NCBI GenBank assembly: GCA_020846195.1
Contig: JADLEJ010000003.1
Location: 28,514 to 92,513 of the forward strand
DNA from: Nitrospira sp.
GTDB lineage: Bacteria > Nitrospirota > Nitrospiria > Nitrospirales > Nitrospiraceae
Reading direction: 5' to 3'
DNA length: 64,000 nt
Shown piece by piece: positions 62,073 through 64,000 of the stretch. How positions within the stretch are numbered: the first letter of the stretch is position 1; every line of letters begins with the position of its first letter. Position numbers and translations under genes: made by a program. Under the pieces are notes generated by a model. It ran no database searches, was not told the origin of the DNA, and saw only the letters and a program-made list of their open reading frames with translations.

Positions 62073-63986
62073 TTAGTGGCTACCTGCCGGCTGAGGCGCA
62101 GCGCTACCAGGAACATCAGCCTTCGCACCAGCTGGCGCCTTCTTTGCCGCTAAACTACCGAGCCAGAACACAAAGAGAATGCTGATCCAGAAGAACAGCA
62201 CATTGAAAGAAATCATGTTCGCGGCAAAGCCGACCGTGTGCGTGTAGGCCCACGGCGAATTGTCGCGCATGATCTCATTCACATGCCAGAAGAGGCGGAC
62301 CGATGAACGAATGTAGCCCATCAATCCCATCATCCAGGTAAACGCGGTCGCCAACATGATCAGCGCGTACTGCGAGCGGGCAGAAATCTTCCCCCACTCG
62401 ATCGGCCCCATCTGCTTAGCGCCCTTCATCATGACGCTGTTCAGCGCGAACATGAAGAAAAGACAGGAGAGCGTTGTCGCCACCTGAGGCACCGACAATC
62501 CGACTCGCACGTTTGCAGGGATGTAATACCCGTAGATCGCAAGCCCAACGATATTGACGTAGGCGAAGAAGAAGAAACATCCCATGAAGATATTCCCAAA
62601 CTTCGCCCACGAAACCGTCGAAACTTTATTGCCTCGCATGTACCACACGAAGCTCAACACCGTGGTGGTAATGATGACGTTGATGCCGCCGTTCTTTGCC
62701 GACATAACACCGTAATTACCCAGCACCGGGTGCTGTTGTCCGCCCATGGCCTTCAACTCCGCCGGGGTCATGACCATCGTGTGCGGGGTGATAAAGACCA
62801 GATAGCCGCACGCGAGAAGGAATACCAGATACTTGATGTAGCGTTGATACTTCTCCGCTCCACGCATCCGGCCCATCGCCTGCCACAAGTAATAGTTTGT
62901 GCTCAAGAACAAGATACCGATCATGGTCGCCTGAATAATAAAGAGCCAGGCCAACAATCCACCCATGAGCGTGATACCCATTTGCTGGCGATACGCATAC
63001 ACCTCGCGCATGAGCCAGTATCCGGCAAACGGCAGCGGGATCAAGAAGGCGACGCCGAGCGCCATCGCAATGTAACCCATCCAATCGTAGTGAGCGCGAT
63101 CTTCATCGGTCTTCGACGCCAGGAACTTGTACGCGGCATAGGCGGCAACGACACCGCCGCCGAACGCCATGTTGCCAAGAATGCGATGAAGATTGAGCGG
63201 GTTCCACAGCGCCGTATGAATCACGTGCCAGATATTCCCAAGGAACCGACCCTGCTCGTCAACGCCGGCCGGCGACATCATGAATCCGATCCATGAATTC
63301 GCCAGAAACATCAGCAAGGTTCCGATGACATTCAAAATCACCGACATGCTCAAATGGATCCACTTCAAAAACCCCTCTCTCATCTTGTCCCAGCCGTAAT
63401 AGTAGATGTAGAGGGTGCCGCTCTCCGCTACGAACATCAATGCGTAGATGTGCATGACCGGGCGGAAAATGCTGGATAGATAACCGAAGAACGCGGGATA
63501 GAGCGTAAGGAAGGTGAAAATCAGAATGCCGCCGAGCACCGCCGTCAGCGAGTACGCTGTGAGACTGATCTTAATAAAGTCATAGGCGAGCTGATCGTAC
63601 CGCTTCGCCAACGCCTTATCTTTCGTCACGACCCCCATGAACTCGACGACCATGCAGAAAATCGGCACAGCAAGCACGAAGCTGCCGTAATAGAGATGCT
63701 GCTGATTCGCGAACCAGAGAAGCACGCGACTCTCGAAGTTATACCGGGGGTAATCCCTCGGGCCGTCAACCGTCTTCGGGGCAGGCGCGCCAACCACAAT
63801 GCCTTCCGTCTTATAATAGACGTCGCGCCCCTTCTCGACCTTCGCTTCATCCTTCTTTTCCGCGTCAGCCGCGTCCGCACCGATTGCCAGTGACGGAAGC
63901 GACACCACCACAGGAAACAGAAGGAGGCCAACCATCGCGCAGAGCGCCATGATTGAGAACACTTTCTTCCGGGTTACAAGACCCAT
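62073..63986 (-). CDS. Cytochrome bd-like oxidase subunit I (CydA-like)
   Basis: A 637-residue protein with a signal-like N-terminus, a short periplasmic segment and about fourteen membrane helices. CydA features: the first-helix His in FANQQHLYYGSFVLAVPIF, LFANSWIGFMMSPAGV, and HRILGNMAFGGGVVAAYAAYK with a helix-end His. It is longer than the usual CydA (about 450-520), has no CydB partner in view, and is followed by two membrane cytochromes c and a dihaem/NxrC-like fusion, so electrons may come from cytochromes c, not quinol (inference). A cytochrome bd-like oxidase of this type has been proposed as the terminal oxidase of Nitrospira. The promoter would lie outside the window. Confidence 0.8.
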   Translation of the reverse strand: MGLVTRKKVFSIMALCAMVGLLLFPVVVSLPSLAIGADAADAEKKDEAKVEKGRDVYYKTEGIVVGAPAPKTVDGPRDYPRYNFESRVLLWFANQQHLYYGSFVLAVPIFCMVVEFMGVVTKDKALAKRYDQLAYDFIKISLTAYSLTAVLGGILIFTFLTLYPAFFGYLSSIFRPVMHIYALMFVAESGTLYIYYYGWDKMREGFLKWIHLSMSVILNVIGTLLMFLANSWIGFMMSPAGVDEQGRFLGNIWHVIHTALWNPLNLHRILGNMAFGGGVVAAYAAYKFLASKTDEDRAHYDWMGYIAMALGVAFLIPLPFAGYWLMREVYAYRQQMGITLMGGLLAWLFIIQATMIGILFLSTNYYLWQAMGRMRGAEKYQRYIKYLVFLLACGYLVFITPHTMVMTPAELKAMGGQQHPVLGNYGVMSAKNGGINVIITTTVLSFVWYMRGNKVSTVSWAKFGNIFMGCFFFFAYVNIVGLAIYGYYIPANVRVGLSVPQVATTLSCLFFMFALNSVMMKGAKQMGPIEWGKISARSQYALIMLATAFTWMMGLMGYIRSSVRLFWHVNEIMRDNSPWAYTHTVGFAANMISFNVLFFWISILFVFWLGSLAAKKAPAGAKADVPGSAAPQPAGSH

Positions 63987-64000
63987 GGGATACCTCCTTA

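Overview
The window looks like a chromosomal segment of a Nitrospira-type nitrite-oxidising bacterium (phylum Nitrospirota). The evidence is the gene content: three proteins with the ethylbenzene-dehydrogenase gamma fold used by the nitrite oxidoreductase subunit NxrC, a TorD-like chaperone, a cytochrome bd-like oxidase subunit next to membrane-bound c-type cytochromes, many multihaem cytochromes, a small histidine-rich metal-binding protein (SmbP type), and a pup gene outside the actinobacteria. Genes are tightly packed and mostly on the minus strand. I see no rRNA, tRNA, IS element, prophage or CRISPR array.

Region by region. 1-8.3 kb: a partial DUF255/thioredoxin protein, an M28 peptidase, a TolC-type outer-membrane channel, small membrane proteins, an arylamine N-acetyltransferase and a YbjQ-type protein. 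8.4-14.4 kb: a UvrA-family protein, a CsgG/PDZ lipoprotein, YqgE/AlgH, a nitrilase-family amidase and SmbP. 14.4-23.1 kb: a tandem rhodanese, a pentahaem cytochrome, a histone-deacetylase-like hydrolase, PepF, a Bfd ferredoxin behind a Fur-like box, an exported flavodoxin and DUF192. 23.1-29.9 kb: recJ-spoT operon, pup, and a proton-pumping pyrophosphatase. 30-38 kb: an eight-gene minus-strand operon with its own TATAAT promoter (polytopic membrane protein, TPR, TatA, NHL propeller, NxrC-like protein, PDZ protein, two pentahaem cytochromes). 37.9-43.9 kb: a radical SAM protein, a torD-nxrC unit bounded by a clear promoter/operator and a terminator, a four-cluster ferredoxin, and a protein with an HExxH motif. 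44-47.4 kb: WD40 propeller, methyltransferase-like protein and an NtrC-type regulator. 47.4-57.7 kb: its histidine kinase, then secF, secD, yajC, tgt, argS and mobA. 57.8-64 kb: a respiratory cluster of a dihaem/NxrC-like fusion, two membrane-anchored cytochromes c and a CydA-like subunit.

How the parts fit: the 30-43 kb and 57.8-64 kb blocks are periplasm-facing electron-transfer modules. The torD-nxrC unit and the Fe-S protein point to maturation or membrane/haem coupling of a molybdoenzyme whose catalytic subunits are not in this window; mobA would supply its cofactor form. The CydA-like block is a candidate terminal oxidase. hppA, spoT-recJ, secDF-yajC and argS-tgt are housekeeping. The least explained and most interesting pieces are the eight-gene operon, the CydA-like cluster, the regulatory palindromes at torD-nxrC, hppA and pup, and several proteins with altered metal-ligand motifs.
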